This document shows positions 26,531-39,029 of a stretch of 64,000 nucleotides of DNA, piece by piece. The DNA lies in assembly GCF_965638725.1 (NCBI RefSeq), contig NC_134951.1, positions 77,255,068-77,319,067 on the forward strand, read 5' to 3'. The stretch's first letter is position 1, and each line of letters opens with the position of its first letter. Origin of the DNA: Aptenodytes patagonicus. Its lineage: Eukaryota; Chordata; Aves; Sphenisciformes; Spheniscidae. The notes beneath the pieces are model-generated. The model searched no databases. It was not told the DNA's origin and saw nothing but the letters and a program-made list of their open reading frames with translations. A program made the position numbers and the translations under genes.

Positions 26531-27620
26531 GGACTCTGCCAGGTTTATGTGGCAAGGGTTTGGTAGCGTGGGGGTGGGAGGGGGAAACCTCTGTGAGAAG
26601 AGGCTAGGAGCTGCCCCGTGCTGAACACAGTTGGTTCTAGATGGCTCTGCAATGGACCCACCGCTGGCCAAAGCTAGGCCCATCAATTAAGCTGGTGGCG
26701 CCTCTGTGAAAACATATTTAAGAAAGGGTAAAAACCACCGTGCAGCAGCTGTGAGAGAAGAGTGACAAAAATGTGAGAGAAACAGCCCTGCAGACGCCAA
26801 AGGTCAGTGAAGAATGAGGGCGAGGAGGTGCTCCAGGCACCAGATCAGAGATTCCTCTGCAGCCCATGGAGAAGACCATGGTGACTCAGGTTGTCCCCTC
26901 CTGAAAACCATGGAGGACTGCACAGGAGCAGCTATCAACTCTGCAGCCCATGGAGGACCCCATGTCAGAGCAGGTGGATGTACTTTGAGGGAAGCTGCTG
27001 CCCATGGAGGGGAGCCCATGCAGGAGCAGGTTTTCTGGCAGGACCTGTGACCCCATGGGGGAACCATGCTGGAGCAGTCTGTTCCTGAAGGACTGCACCC
27101 TGTGGAAAGGACCCATGTTGGAGCACTTCGTGAAGAACTTTCGTGGGAAGGACCCACATTGGAGCAACTTGTGAAGGACTATATCCCATGGGAGGGATCC
27201 CACTGGAGCAGGGGAAAAGCGCGAGGAGGAAGGAGCAGCAGGGACGAGCTGTCACCAACTTAACCACAACCTCCATTCCCCATCCCCCTGTGCTGTTCAG
27301 GGGGGGAAGGAGATAGAAGAGTTGGGAGTGAAGGAGTGAAGTTGAGCCTGGGAAAAAGAGCGGGGTGGGCGGGGAGGTGTCTTTAGTTTTGTTAGTTTTT
27401 GTTTCTCACCATTCTACCCTATTTTAAATTGGCAATAAAGATAATTTTCCCCAAGTCAAGTCTTTTTTGCTTGTGACGGTAATTGGAGAGCCATCTCCCT
27501 GTCCTTATCTCAACCCACGAGCTTTTCCATCTTATTTTCTCCCCATCCTGTTGAACAGGGGGAGTGAGAGAGTGGCTGGGTGGTTGTCTGGCAGCCAGCC
27601 AAGATCAAATCCACTGTAGG
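26531..27620 (+). mobile_element. LTR copy C (solo, older), inserted in the fossil retroelement
   Basis: About 1.09 kb, alignable along its length to the LTR pair at 37.9-40.8 kb but more diverged. It is bounded by perfect 5-bp duplications GAACA (26526-26530 and 27621-27625). In order it has a GGTTTATGTGGCAAGG start block, TATA-like ACATATTTAAG (about 26712), degenerate repeats keyed on GGAGCAG, then AATAAA at 27434-27439. This is U3-R-U5 logic with sense on the + strand. No internal retroviral genes adjoin it, so it is a solo LTR. The 5-bp duplication suggests ERVL-like integration (inference). Confidence 0.8.
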
Positions 27621-27766
27621 GAACAAAACCCATTAGAAAGCACTTCACCTTTTTTGTCTCTGTGGCAATTTGTTCTGCAGGTGTGGTTTTCTCCACTCAA
27701 AAGGAGAAGTCCTAGGTGTGTAGAAAAAGGACTATTCTCTGGCCACTGGAAAGCTACTTGAGATGA
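27621..27766 (+). mobile_element. Continuation of fossil DIRS-like element after LTR C
   Basis: Directly after the duplicated GAACA a frame reads TKPIRKHFTFFVS and then FSTQKEKS. Another frame gives RCVEKGLFSGHWKAT. In content and order these fit the C-terminal tyrosine-recombinase region expected after the block interrupted at 26530. The match across the insertion point is the best internal support for the element's identity. Whether it continues beyond LTR D (after 28308) is uncertain. Confidence 0.4.
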
Positions 27767-28308
27767 TGTCGTGGTTTAACCTCAGCCGGCAACTGAGCAC
27801 CATGCAGCTGCTCACTCACTCCCCCCCACCCCCGGTGGGATGGGGGAGAGAAATGGAAGAGCACAAGTGAGAAAAACTCGTGGGTTGAGATAAAAACAGT
27901 TTAATAATTGAAATAAAATGATAATGTTGTAATAATAATAATAATACACAAAGCAAGTGATGCACAGTGCAATTGCTCACCACCCGCCGACTGATGCCCA
28001 GCCAGTCCCCGAGCAGCGGCCCCCCCGGCCAGCTTTCCCCCAGTTTATGTACTGAGCATGACGTCACATGGTATGGAATGTCCCTTTGGCCAGTTTGGCT
28101 GTGCCCCCTCCCAGCTTCTTGTGCACCCCCAGCCTTCTCAGTCGGCAGAGCATGGAAAACTAAAAAGTCCTTGGCTAGTGTAAGCATTACCTAGCAACAG
28201 CTAAAACATCGGTGTGTTATCAGCGTTATTCTCACCCTAAATCCAAACCACAGCACTGTACCAGCTACTAGGAAGAAAATCAACTCTATCCCTGCCGAAG
28301 CCAGGACA
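27767..28308 (-). mobile_element. Solo LTR D, second family
   Basis: A 542-bp TGTCGTGGTTTAACC...CCAGGACA unit, the reverse complement of a common avian LTR as I recall it. Sense is on the minus strand. It has a perfect CRE (TGACGTCA, 28059-28066), a weak TATA-like block near 28045 and ATTAAA on the minus strand (27900-27905). An AAT microsatellite lies at about 27929-27945. The flanks GATGA (27762-27766) and GATGT (28309-28313) form an imperfect 5-bp duplication. No internal genes adjoin it. It is unrelated in sequence to LTR copies A-C. Confidence 0.8.
28059..28066. promoter_or_regulatory. Palindromic CRE in LTR D
   Basis: TGACGTCA is the full CREB/ATF consensus. It lies about 15 bp upstream, in LTR sense, of the decayed TATA-like sequence, a sensible U3 enhancer position. 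Activity is not shown. Confidence 0.5.
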
Positions 28309-31300
28309 GATGTATTGTCCATATGAGTGTTTACATTCTGCCATTTCCAATGGGGCTTGGAAGCTGGAAGGAACATGCAAGGGCTTGGGAGGTTGAGATA
28401 AAGGCTTACTGTGTTGATTTGTACCATATATGAGGTGATGAGGTCCTGTGACTCGGCAAGATAGGTGAGCACCACCCCTGCTACATGTGAGAGGGAAGGG
28501 TCTGACCACGTCCATGAAGGTCCTAGCTCAGACTGAAAAGTACTCAGTTTTGAATTATTGGATGCGTATGTACTCATAGTATGAATTCGTAACAATAGCA
28601 CCACTCAAAAGATTTTGCTTCTTCATAACCAACTTTCTTGTTTCCTCTTACTCAAGTGGTTGAACAGTTTTGATTCAGGGTTTTGATCCAGAGTAGGTGT
28701 TGAAGCCTTAATTAGATTTGTCATCAGGGTTGCAGTGTTAATGATGGAGTGAAGTGGGTTGTGTGGTTTAATGTCACTCGGCAATATCATTCAAATGGAA
28801 AGCTGTAATTCTGCTTTGCAGGAAAAAAATGAGGGTTTTATCTGTATTTTTTTTCTGCTTTGTAATGAAACAAACTTTTTGGTATGGTTTATGTCAAGAA
28901 AACAAGCAAGATGCAGATGTTCAGAGTAAGAGCTGAATGGTTAGGGCATTTCATATGTGGAAGATTCAGTTTGTCTTGTCTCCAAATCAAGCAGAGAAGG
29001 AACATTCAATAATAAGGCACTGTTTCTCACATCATAATCACTGAGAGCTGCTTCTGAGTTCTCTCTTGCTTTCACCTTTCTCCCCTCATGGAATGAATGA
29101 TATTAAATTATTCCATTGTAGGAAATAGTTACCGTGTATATAGGTGTGTTACACAAGGCTGGACAGAACGTCCGTAGGTGAAATCAAATGTCAGTAAGAA
29201 ATCTTCAAAATAGGTGGAGAATATGGGATAATTTATGCTTTGACAATTAGTCAAGACAAATTCTAACTGGTCTTTAATTTTGCTCTGACCACAGGTATGC
29301 TCTCAGCAAAAGCGGGTTTGAGAAGTACTACTCTAGAGTTAGGCACAGCCTGCCTTTGGAATATCCTGTTTGAACTTTAAGACGCTCTTAATTGACAGGA
29401 GTTGGATGAACAACTTAGTGTTAGTTATGGTAGTTACTGAGACCACCACACAAAGTGGTTGTGTATTCCCTGTCAGTTGTGGTGACCTCATAACGCTCAG
29501 GAAGGAGTTAACAAGCGGCCAACTGAAGCGTGCTGTGCTACTTTGGATCTCGAGCAAGTACCTGATGGTTACGTGAAGATCATACGAGACTTTTTCTTCA
29601 AAGTTTGATGCAAGCACATCAGGTTAGAGTGACCGCTTGCATCCATGGAGAGAGTTGTGCTCAAGCTGAAACTAACCTGAGGAGAGACTGAAGAAAGTAC
29701 TGAGAACGTCGCCAGCTGCACAGCATTATCTGGGGACTCACCCATGATAAGGGAGTTACCTGCTCCCAGACACGTGACCACATAGTTTATAATTGCAAGC
29801 CACGGCAGTATAATGAGTTACCCATTAATCAGCTGAGACATCACGGTAGTGTTAGCAGGTGTGTTACACTGTGCAGCTGGAGCAGACTGAGAGAATTTAT
29901 CTGGTCATTTACCACAACTCAGCTAATGACAGATAATTTGACTGAGGAATTGCCACGGGATATGCTAGGAGCCAAGATCTAGCCTGTACTGTCAGTGATC
30001 CCATCATTGCCAGATGCGCTCTCCCGGCAGATTTATTGTCACTTCTGTTTCCCTCTGTGGCATTAAATGCTAGTCTATTGTTTTTTACATCAGTGTAAGT
30101 AGGATTAACAATAGAAGTAACTTTTTTTTCAGAACACTGTTTGACACCGATATTAGAGACCTTTAAAGTTGCTGTTAGGCTTCAAGGGGATGTTCTGACA
30201 AACTCATCCATAATGCAACTTGGGTAAGGGAAAAAAAAAATCACTTTTTATTTATTGCTCCCTATGGACCATATAGATGTAATCACATTGAAATGAAGTG
30301 AGATGCTAAAGCTATGACTACAGTAATTCTGTGAAATTCACGCAGAGCTCATTTTATGCTTAGTTGGATCAATATATCAAACGTTGGTTTCTATTTCCTT
30401 GAATTTATGTGGGTAGTAGTGTTTGAACAAAGATGTGCTACAGCAAAACAAGTACTAATAAACACAGGATAATAAACGTAACACAAACCCACTCATTCTC
30501 TAGTGGTACGGACAGAAACCTTAACAGAACTTGTTTACTTAGGAAAGACTGCCAGCAACTTGTTTATCTGACTTAGAAGCACTCGGTGAAAAGTGATGCC
30601 CGCTGGATTTGTTATGTAAATACAACTTTTAACAGATTTTTGAGTATTTTTGGTCTCAGTAGCACAGTCTTAAGTTTGTTAGCTACAGGGATATATGCGT
30701 TGTACATATTCATGTTCTGGCATATGATAACACTATTACTAAATTTACAGAAAAGAGGTGTTTGTGGTGAAATGAGTGGATTCAGTTGACTTCCATGCAA
30801 TTTTCAGACTGTTCTAATCCAGGTCACGCTGCTTTCTGCTTAAAATATGTCTCAATTCTAGAACGAAGTGCTAGTTCTCCAAGTCGGAAATAAGCTCTTC
30901 TAGGTGATAATGTGCAATTCATCCATCACTCTAGTCAGCTGCCAAGTAACAGTTCTGTAGCTTTCCCTTTTACAGTTCTCTGGTTGATGACATGTCCCTA
31001 AAGAAAAAGAAAAAGCAAGCATTTCTGAAAGGCAGAGAAGAACTGCAATGTTCAAAAAAATTTATATAATATCCAAATCAGTAGCTGAAGTTTAATTAGC
31101 CCCTTTAAATTTTGAGCTGACTGTACGCGAACTTTAATGAAATCCATAGAGCTTTGCAAAAAGCACGGCTGAGAGCAGCAGCAGAAAAACGATTAGCCTC
31201 TCTTGAAGTCTACGTAGTCCAGTGAACAGTTTCTTTGCACTATTCCCTTTTTTCTTAATTTGTTATTTTCCCTGCATTGTTCTAAAAAGAATATCCCACT

Positions 31301-33542
31301 GGCTGTCCCCAGTGAGACTCCTGATTTGCAGTCATACTAGCCTAAATTACATATGTAAAAGACCATTATTTAATAGCTTTATAAACAGCAATTAGTTTTA
31401 TTTTCATAAAGTCTTAAGTTGAAACTTGCACCAATGTTAAATACCCAAATATATGGCTTAAAAGCATAGAAAATGACAGGTATATTTCCAGAGGGACTTA
31501 ATCCTTTATGTGCTGATAAAATCAACAGAGGGTACTGGTTTATCCGTTCCTTCTAATAATTAAAGTCTTAGCTTTAGGCTTCCAAACGGGAATGCTTTTG
31601 TTAGAGTCACTTTGAATCTTTCTACTAGTAAGTGAAGGCACCGACAGTCAGTGTTTTTCATTTTACACTTTTTTAATACGAAGAAAGAAACACCTACCTT
31701 CTAAGGTTTAGTGTTTAAAAATGTCAGAGAACCTCATTTGGTAAGACAGATTGGTTTAACTTTCCCTACAAAGACGTGGAGACCAGAATGATAGGAATAC
31801 TGATTTGTGCTCTCTTCTTAAAAACATTTACAGGAAAAAGCATTAGAAGATAAATCTAATTTAGTTGTTCCAACCGAATACGCCACCTTGGCTCAGTTAC
31901 TTTGGCAGGCAAACAATGGTGGGCTCAGCTTTTGCAGTATTAAGTCTAAAGAGATGCAAGTCTCGTGCTTGTTCAGTATAGGATCTTTCCGGAATAAAAC
32001 GATACTGAAGTTGTTCTCCTTCAGACGGTTGTTGGGTACGAACGTGGATAGGTCTGCGATTGCCACCTCACCTGCAGTCCTTTGTGGCATGGGTTGTTCA
32101 ACTGGTCACACGTGGCAACAGGCTTGGTTTTTTTAAAGGTACTGAGGTTGATAACTTTGCCGGACTGTTTACTTCCATCCCACAGCAGAGTGGTAGATAC
32201 AAACAAGTATCTGTAGATAGTTACTAAGGGAACATGCAGATCGACGTGCAAATATTAAGCGTGCCTTTCGTGTGCGTGGTAACTTCTTAGAAATACAGTT
32301 GAAGAAAACCCTGTCAATTATTTTAGCTTGTTCATTATTATATATTGATAGAATCTACGTAGATTGAAAGAAATGGGTGTGTAGCTGAAAATGAGGTAAT
32401 TCAGAGAGCAAAGGTAAAATAAATGGTCCGTTACACTTGGACCGCACAGTCAGTACCTCACTTAATATACTGTGGTTCCTGGTGAGGAGGAACTGTGCAC
32501 TAGCACTGCTCGTATTCACTAGCTCAGGACTGACACTCTCAGAAGTTCTAATTATGGAAGCAATAGACTGAGTTATCACATCCAGATCTTTTCAAAATGA
32601 AGGATACAGTTTATTTTGTGTGCCACGTAATGCAGTCGGGGTAGTGAATAGTTACAGTATCAGTATCCTTGATCACTAAGGTAAAAAAAAGTCACTTTAT
32701 TTGCGTATTCATACTTAGAGTAGAACTGAAAATACAGAGGTTAATTGTTGCTTTCAGTTTAAGTCATTTGAAATGTGGATGCTTACAAAGGAAATCTAGT
32801 GACTGCTCATCAAGTGCTTCACTGTGCTGCCCCCGTCAATGCCGACCGGCCATCACGCCAGTCTAATAGCGCTATCCCCTTTCCCTTTTCCTCCTTAAAA
32901 ATATTTTAACCACTGGGATAGCTGTAATCAGTAATAAATTAAATAAATAAAAAGTAAATAAATTAAAAATACTCATAAATGTGTGCATTTACGAGTGTAA
33001 AAACTGGTTCTTAAACAAGATTAAGCTCTTGAGAACTTGGAACACAACATTCTACTACACGCGTTTATTAAAGAACTACTACATGCTACAAAGAATGGTT
33101 GCTTGGCTGGCAGGAACTCAGAGGGGGCTTGAACTTTGCACGGGACTAGTTCCATGCAAACCAGTTCCAACAATTCATATATAAATATATTTTTAAAAAT
33201 TCCACTTCATTGTTTTATGGGTAAGAACCTGAAAAGTGAGAGATCAGATCAGGATTTATTCTACAAGTTTCCCAGACAAGAAATTTGCTATCAAGCAAAC
33301 ACTAGTTCTGATAATTTAAGAAAACAATTCCACTTACCTGGAATTTGAGGTCATGAGTGACATACATACTCAAAAACTATTAAATTTTGGCCAAATTAGT
33401 GCCTGTTACTGATGTGTGAATCTATGAACTTTTCTATTTAGGTTTATCTCAGAATAGGAAAGGCTTTTGGCAACAAATTTTTTATAGCACTAAGCCTTCC
33501 TTAATGATCTTAGTTTGAGAATATTGTGCCTATGTGAGTATG

Positions 33543-33561
33543 CAGATGACAATGTCATCTG
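33543..33561. repeat. 19-bp near-perfect palindrome among TGTCAT repeats
   Basis: CAGATGACA and TGTCATCTG flank a single A. The next 50 bp contain further TGTCAT/ATGACA copies in both orientations. Confidence 0.8.
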
Positions 33562-35790
33562 TGAAAATAAACTGTCATATGTCACAATGACATCATTAAT
33601 GTCATACTGTTAAAGTAAACCAAGAAGGAATCTAAGTAGGACAATTAGACCTAGGTGCTATTTTTCAGTAAACTTAAAACCACTTGGTGGGGAGGGAGAA
33701 GACATAAGAAGTTTCAGGCAGCTTGTATAATTGTATTTTCATGGAGTAAGGAGCAAAAAGTTAAGTACTGAGAAAGATAACGTCATTTGAAAATGGAAGT
33801 GTGCTCATAGCTGTTCAAGACAATGTAATACGGATGCGTAATACAAGTGTAACTCTACAAGGAGACTATCCATATGCTTACAATGAAGTACATATTCTTG
33901 TACTTCAAAGGCTATGGTAATATTGTTCATTAACACGACTGATCCATTTTCGGGCTGATCTCCAAACTCTGTTATTCCTTCAAAACAGGTGAAGAAAAAA
34001 CCAAGAAGTGGTCAGCTGGTGACTTACGGGCCAGGTCCAGCTCTTGAGTAGCCAGCTGCGGCTTCCGCGTTGGGATTACCTTGAGGGACTGGCTGTGCTA
34101 ATGGAAAGGCGTCTGCGGGAGAACGCGAGCTCAAGTGGAGAACAGGTCACTGTGGTACACAGCAACGTACACACACCAAATTAAGTAGTAGGAGTCCCCT
34201 GCCTATGATCTAGTCTCCACAGTACGTCATACACACCTTGCGGCTCTTGGCTGCAAGCCGTTGCCATGACCTGTGGAAGGTTGCTACGTTGCAGGCTGTT
34301 TACACACTCGTTCTAGACTGCAATTCCTATTTTCAAGGGTTTCTTTATGGCTGGATGAAAACAGTGTTTGCTCCTCAGCAAGGATTATCTGCGTGTCAGG
34401 TAAGCGAATTCAGTGAAGCTTGCCAAATCAGCTGAAATAAAGTTTCTTTAAAAGAGAAACAAGAAACGTACAGTTGAAAAATTTGTAAATACATGAAACC
34501 ACGGAGAGGAGGAAGCAGCAGCAATGTATTGGATTGATACACTGATACAGCAACGTATTCATACAAGGAAAGAAGGTAACAGAGTAGATACTCTGTACAC
34601 TATTATCCACTTGAGCATTAAATCTACTTCTTTATTAGATTTGGCTGATGATACAACCTCTTCTTATTTTTCGTGTGTGGTGGGACTGTCAGGTAGGAAG
34701 CAGGGTCGTTTCTGGATTTTTTTTTCTTTTTGTTGCCACTTTACCTAAACCTTAAAGATAATTTGTTGATCTAAAGATAACTTCTGGATTTTTTGGATCC
34801 AGTTTCAGTCTAAGAAAAAGGCTTTAAGTTGTTATTATTTTAATATAATTGGAGAAAGAAATTGATTGGTAAGGTCAGTCACCAATAAGTTGGATTTCTT
34901 GCATTATGAGGAGCATATAATAACCACTGAGAATTCTATACTTAAATGAATAATCATCTCTCTACATTTCATCCTCTGTTCCCTTTTCTGTTATATGGGT
35001 TGTGACTTTAGAGATAGCATCCCTCAGTCTGTGTTTGCTTACTTTTTTTTAAAACAGTAAAGGAAACAAAGCTGTTTAATTATTATACAATGAAACGGTC
35101 TATTTCTAACTTCCTTCAAATTTAGTCAGAAGACTTTTTTTGCAAGACTTCCATTTTTTTTGATGCTGTACATTAAGTTCCAGTCAGCTTTGGAGCTAGA
35201 AATGTATTGCTTAAGAGCGTATCAAGAAGGAACTATTCTTGCTTAACTTTCTTTCCCATAGTTGCTTCACAAACTAACAAGTGCATTCTTTCACCTTTTA
35301 CATAACAGCAATTGGATTTTTATTGTTCCTGAATTCAAGATCAGTAATTCAGTCATTTACATTCTGAAGATAGCAAATTATGCATAACTTATAATACTTA
35401 AGTGATGCTATGATCTTAAAGACTCTGCCAAATGTTTTGCCCTCTAACACTGTGTGTGACTTTCTGAAGTATTGTTGCTCGTACATAAAACGCTTGCAAG
35501 AAAAAAGTCTGCATAATGAAAACTAAACAGTAACTTTTTCTTCAAATGGTCACAGGAGTATAACATACAGGAACTTTCTATCAACCAGTAATTTGGTCCT
35601 AAGAACGCTGAAACCATGCTTGGTTACAGATGGTGCATTAGACTGGAGCACAGCTACTAGGGTCTGTGTGCATCTGCTTTTGAAAGCGGAAGGATTATGT
35701 AAGTCTCCACAAAAAAGGCCCATTCTTCTACTTAAAAATGCATCTGTCATATTGCATATCAATTTTGGGTCAGATTGCACTCTCCTAACT

Positions 35791-35815
35791 AATACCAGAA
35801 TAAAGTTCTGGTATT
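35791..35815. repeat. Inverted repeat, 10-bp stem and 5-nt loop
   Basis: AATACCAGAA and TTCTGGTATT are exact complements around TAAAG. No terminator or RNA-gene context is seen. Confidence 0.8.
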
Positions 35816-37149
35816 CCATACAGTCAAGTGTTAGGTTTTACGCTGTGCCTCGTTTCCAAAGGGCTGAAACACTTTTTTTCCCCGAGGCAGGTATTTTAAT
35901 GAGAAACTTGACGCACCATTGGTGGTAAAAGGCAGGTTTCAAACAATGTGCCTTATCATGAGTTGGCATAGTAACCATTTACTGTTGCATACTGTTTTTC
36001 ACTCAAGAAGCTCAAGGTACTTTGCAATCATCAAATCTTTACTCTCCTATAGGAGTTTACACAAGCCCTCCAAGTAAATCCTTGGCCTCTCTTCTGTCCC
36101 TTTGGGCCGGGCAGAAGAGCCACGTTGCTGTTAGGGCTACCAGAACACTGGGTTTGCCTGGGGACATATCACCCTGGTGCACATTATCACTCCACAGATA
36201 ACGTGAGGCTGGCCTGGAGCGTCCCTCCAAGAACTGTGTAGGTCACTTCGCTTGAAGCAGGAAAGGAGCTGCGTGCTGGGCTTGCCTGCGGTATTTGTTG
36301 ATACCTGGGCATTGATGAGGCTGATAGGGCATACTGAAAGGGCCCTCTGGTGAAATATGTTGGGACTTTCTCCAGCTCCCAAGACATCTGAGGCTGGGAA
36401 GGATGCAGAAATGGCTTTATATTTTTACTGGATTTTGAAAAAACAAACCTACTAGAACAGTTATTCCTGTATGTGTTCCTGTAATGTTTACTGTAATGTT
36501 ATTGCGTATTTATGCTGCCTAGTTACTTCTAAAAATAACGAACTCTTTTTTTTTTTAAGTTAAGGAAGTATGCTACACAAAACCCCGTGCAAAAGTGAAA
36601 ATAATCTCCTGTAGTGTCCTACCTATTATTACAATATAACTCTCCAACACGATTCCTAAAATGGTCAGTCATGCCAGAACTTCTGCAGCTTAGTCTGCAT
36701 AAAAGGCTGCTACGAGCACTAAGCAGCTAAAACAGTTCATGCAGCTATCACTGCTCTGACACAGCACCTAAAACTAAAAAATGAGAATAGCAGTGCTTAT
36801 CTGGTAACAGGTTCTTTAATTGCTTAGTCTTCTTTCAGTCTTCAGACTATAAAGGTAAAATCTCAGCTTTTCTTTTCTTGGCTGCTCTACTGTCAAATTA
36901 GAACAAACACTAAAAGCGTTAGTTCATATTTCTATCAGAATTATCACGAGAAGGACAGTTAGACGTCAATTAGAAGATCTGGATCCATAGATCACTGATC
37001 AGTTTAGATTATTAATCAACACGATCAACTTTCACTTAAAACAGTGGTCTTAGATTCTTTGCATTAGACTAGTTATTTTTATATTTAGTTCAATCTCTTT
37101 CAGGAAACATAGACTGTCCAAATTTTTCAGCAATGAACATTTTACCCAA

Positions 37150-37187
37150 ATCACTAATACATCTAAATCACTAATACATCTAAATCA
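37150..37187 (+). repeat. 17-bp tandem duplication
   Basis: ATCACTAATACATCTAA occurs twice head to tail and is followed by the first bases of a third copy. Confidence 0.85.
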
Positions 37188-37890
37188 GCTTACCACATAA
37201 TATAAATGTTTTCCCTCTTACAAGCAAGAATGTACAGTGTGCTGCCTTTCTCTTTCCTATAATTAGCACAAACATTTGGAAATTGCAATAACACTTTCTC
37301 CGTATCTTTACAAGAAAGAAAATGACCTAAAAAGGGAAGAACGGCAGTCTAGGAAGGAGCACAGCGAATCTAAACATCACCCACAACTTTCAATCAGGGA
37401 CACCCCCCACCCCTCCTCCCTTCTCCAACCAGATCCTTTCAGTATTTGTGTTTTGGTTTTGTTTTTCAAACTCTGTCTTCACTACAGATTTCCCTACTTG
37501 GAAATATCGTTTGAGATCACTGTACAGCAACAACAGATAAAGCTGTGCCAAGTAGCAAACTGGCCCATGGTATAGAAGTTTGTAATCAGTAAAGAACATG
37601 TACATTACAGACACAGGCTACCCCAACATGGAAGTATTAAGTTCATCTGTCATTTTAGTAGTGTTCACATTGTTCAGATGACTGTGTGCTATTTCTATAC
37701 CTAGTAGACACCTTTCAAATAAGAAAATTGTGAAGAAAAACATGACTTTCCACTTGGAAAACTGAATTTTGGACTGCTGTATACTGTCAAACTTCTGGAT
37801 TAGTGTCTTTATTATAATTTCAGCCAGTAATACTTTGTCCAAGTTTCCTGAATGTAACAAACAGTTCAAAACTGAGTTCACAAAAATACC

Positions 37891-39029
37891 TTTGGTGGGT
37901 TGACCCTGCCTGGACACCAGGTGCCCACCAAAGCTGCTCTATCACTCCCCTCCTCAGCTGGACAGGGGAGAGAAAACATAACGAAAGGCTCCCTGGGTCG
38001 AGAAAAGGGCAGGGAGAGATCACTCACCAACTACCGCCACGGGCAAAACAGACTCGGCCTTGGGGAAATTAGTTTAATTTATTGCCAACCAAGTCAGAGT
38101 AGGGTAATGAGCAATAAAACCAAATCTTAAAAACACCTTCCCCCCACCCCTCCCTTCTTCCCAGGATTAACTTTACTCCCGATTCTCCCTACCTCCTCCT
38201 GCCCAGCAGCGCAGGGGGACGGGGAATGGGGGTTGCGGTCAGTTCATCACACATTGTCTCTGCAGCTCCTTCCTCCTCAGGGGGAGGACTCCTCACACTC
38301 TTCCCCTGCTCCAGCGGGGGGTCCCTCCCACAGGAGACAGTCCTCCATGAACTTCTCCAACGTGAGTCCTTCCCACGGGCTACAGTTCTTCACGAACTGC
38401 TCCAGCGTGGGTCCCTTCCACAGGGTGCAGTCCTTCAGGAACAGACTGCTCCAGCGTGGGTCCCCCGCAGGGTCACAAGTCCTGGCAGCAAACCTGCTCC
38501 AGCGTGGGCTCCTCTCTCCACGGGTCCACAGGTCCTGCCAGGAGCCTGCTCCAGCGCGGGCTTCCCTTGGGGTCACAGCCTCCTTTGGGCATCCACCTGC
38601 TCCGGTGTGGGGGATCCTCCACGGGGTGCAGGTGGATATCTGCTCCACCATGGACCTCCACGGGCTGCAGGGGGACGGCCTGCCTCACCATGGTCTTCAC
38701 CACGGGCTGCAGGGGAATCTCTGCTCCGGCACTTGGAGCACCTCCTCCCCCTCCTTCTTCACTGACCTTGGTGTCTGCAGAGCTGTTTCTCTCACATATT
38801 CTCACTCCTCTCTCCAGCTGCAATTGCACAGGGGTTTTTTTTCCCCTTCTTAAATCGCAGAGGCACTACCACCATTGCTGATTGGCTCGGCCTTGGCCAG
38901 CGGCGGGTCCATCTTGGAGCTGGCTGGCATTGGCTCTGTTGGACATGGGGGAAGCTTCTAGCAGCTCCTCAGAGAAGCCACCCCTGTAGCCCCCCTGCTA
39001 CCAAAACCTTGCCACACAAACCCAATACA
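37891..39029 (-). mobile_element. LTR copy A (solo), inverted partner of copy B
   Basis: 1139 bp, near-identical to the reverse complement of 39634-40779. Sense is on the minus strand: it begins TGTATTGGGTTTG at 39029 and ends at 37891, where the terminal CA is mutated to AA. The polyadenylation hexamer AATAAA (minus strand) is at 38078-38083. Relative to copy B it lacks a short stretch around the TATA-like sequence (near 38857), so its promoter is probably damaged. Its + strand flanks are ATACC (37886-37890) and GTTTC (39030-39034), which do not match each other but match copy B's flanks inverted. The long open frames in it are repeat-derived. Confidence 0.88.

Larger units (their letters stand above)
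28309..37885. other. Intergenic sequence between LTR groups
   Basis: About 9.6 kb without a recognisable gene. The stretch 29340-30010 is less AT-rich and could be an old repeat that I cannot name. Short inverted repeats at 33543-33561 and 35791-35815 and a tandem duplication at 37150-37187 are listed separately. Confidence 0.5.

Noticed and set aside
26804-27276. Several 65-117-codon frames on both strands
   Set aside because: Within LTR copy C; low-complexity repeat translation.
27816-28187. 123-codon minus-strand frame
   Set aside because: Inside LTR D; no resemblance to a retroviral protein.
38226-38853. Open frames of 179 and 206 codons
   Set aside because: They lie in LTR copy A. The same frames appear reversed in copy B (39782-40444) and derive from the GGAGCAG tandem array; no start context, domain or splice structure.
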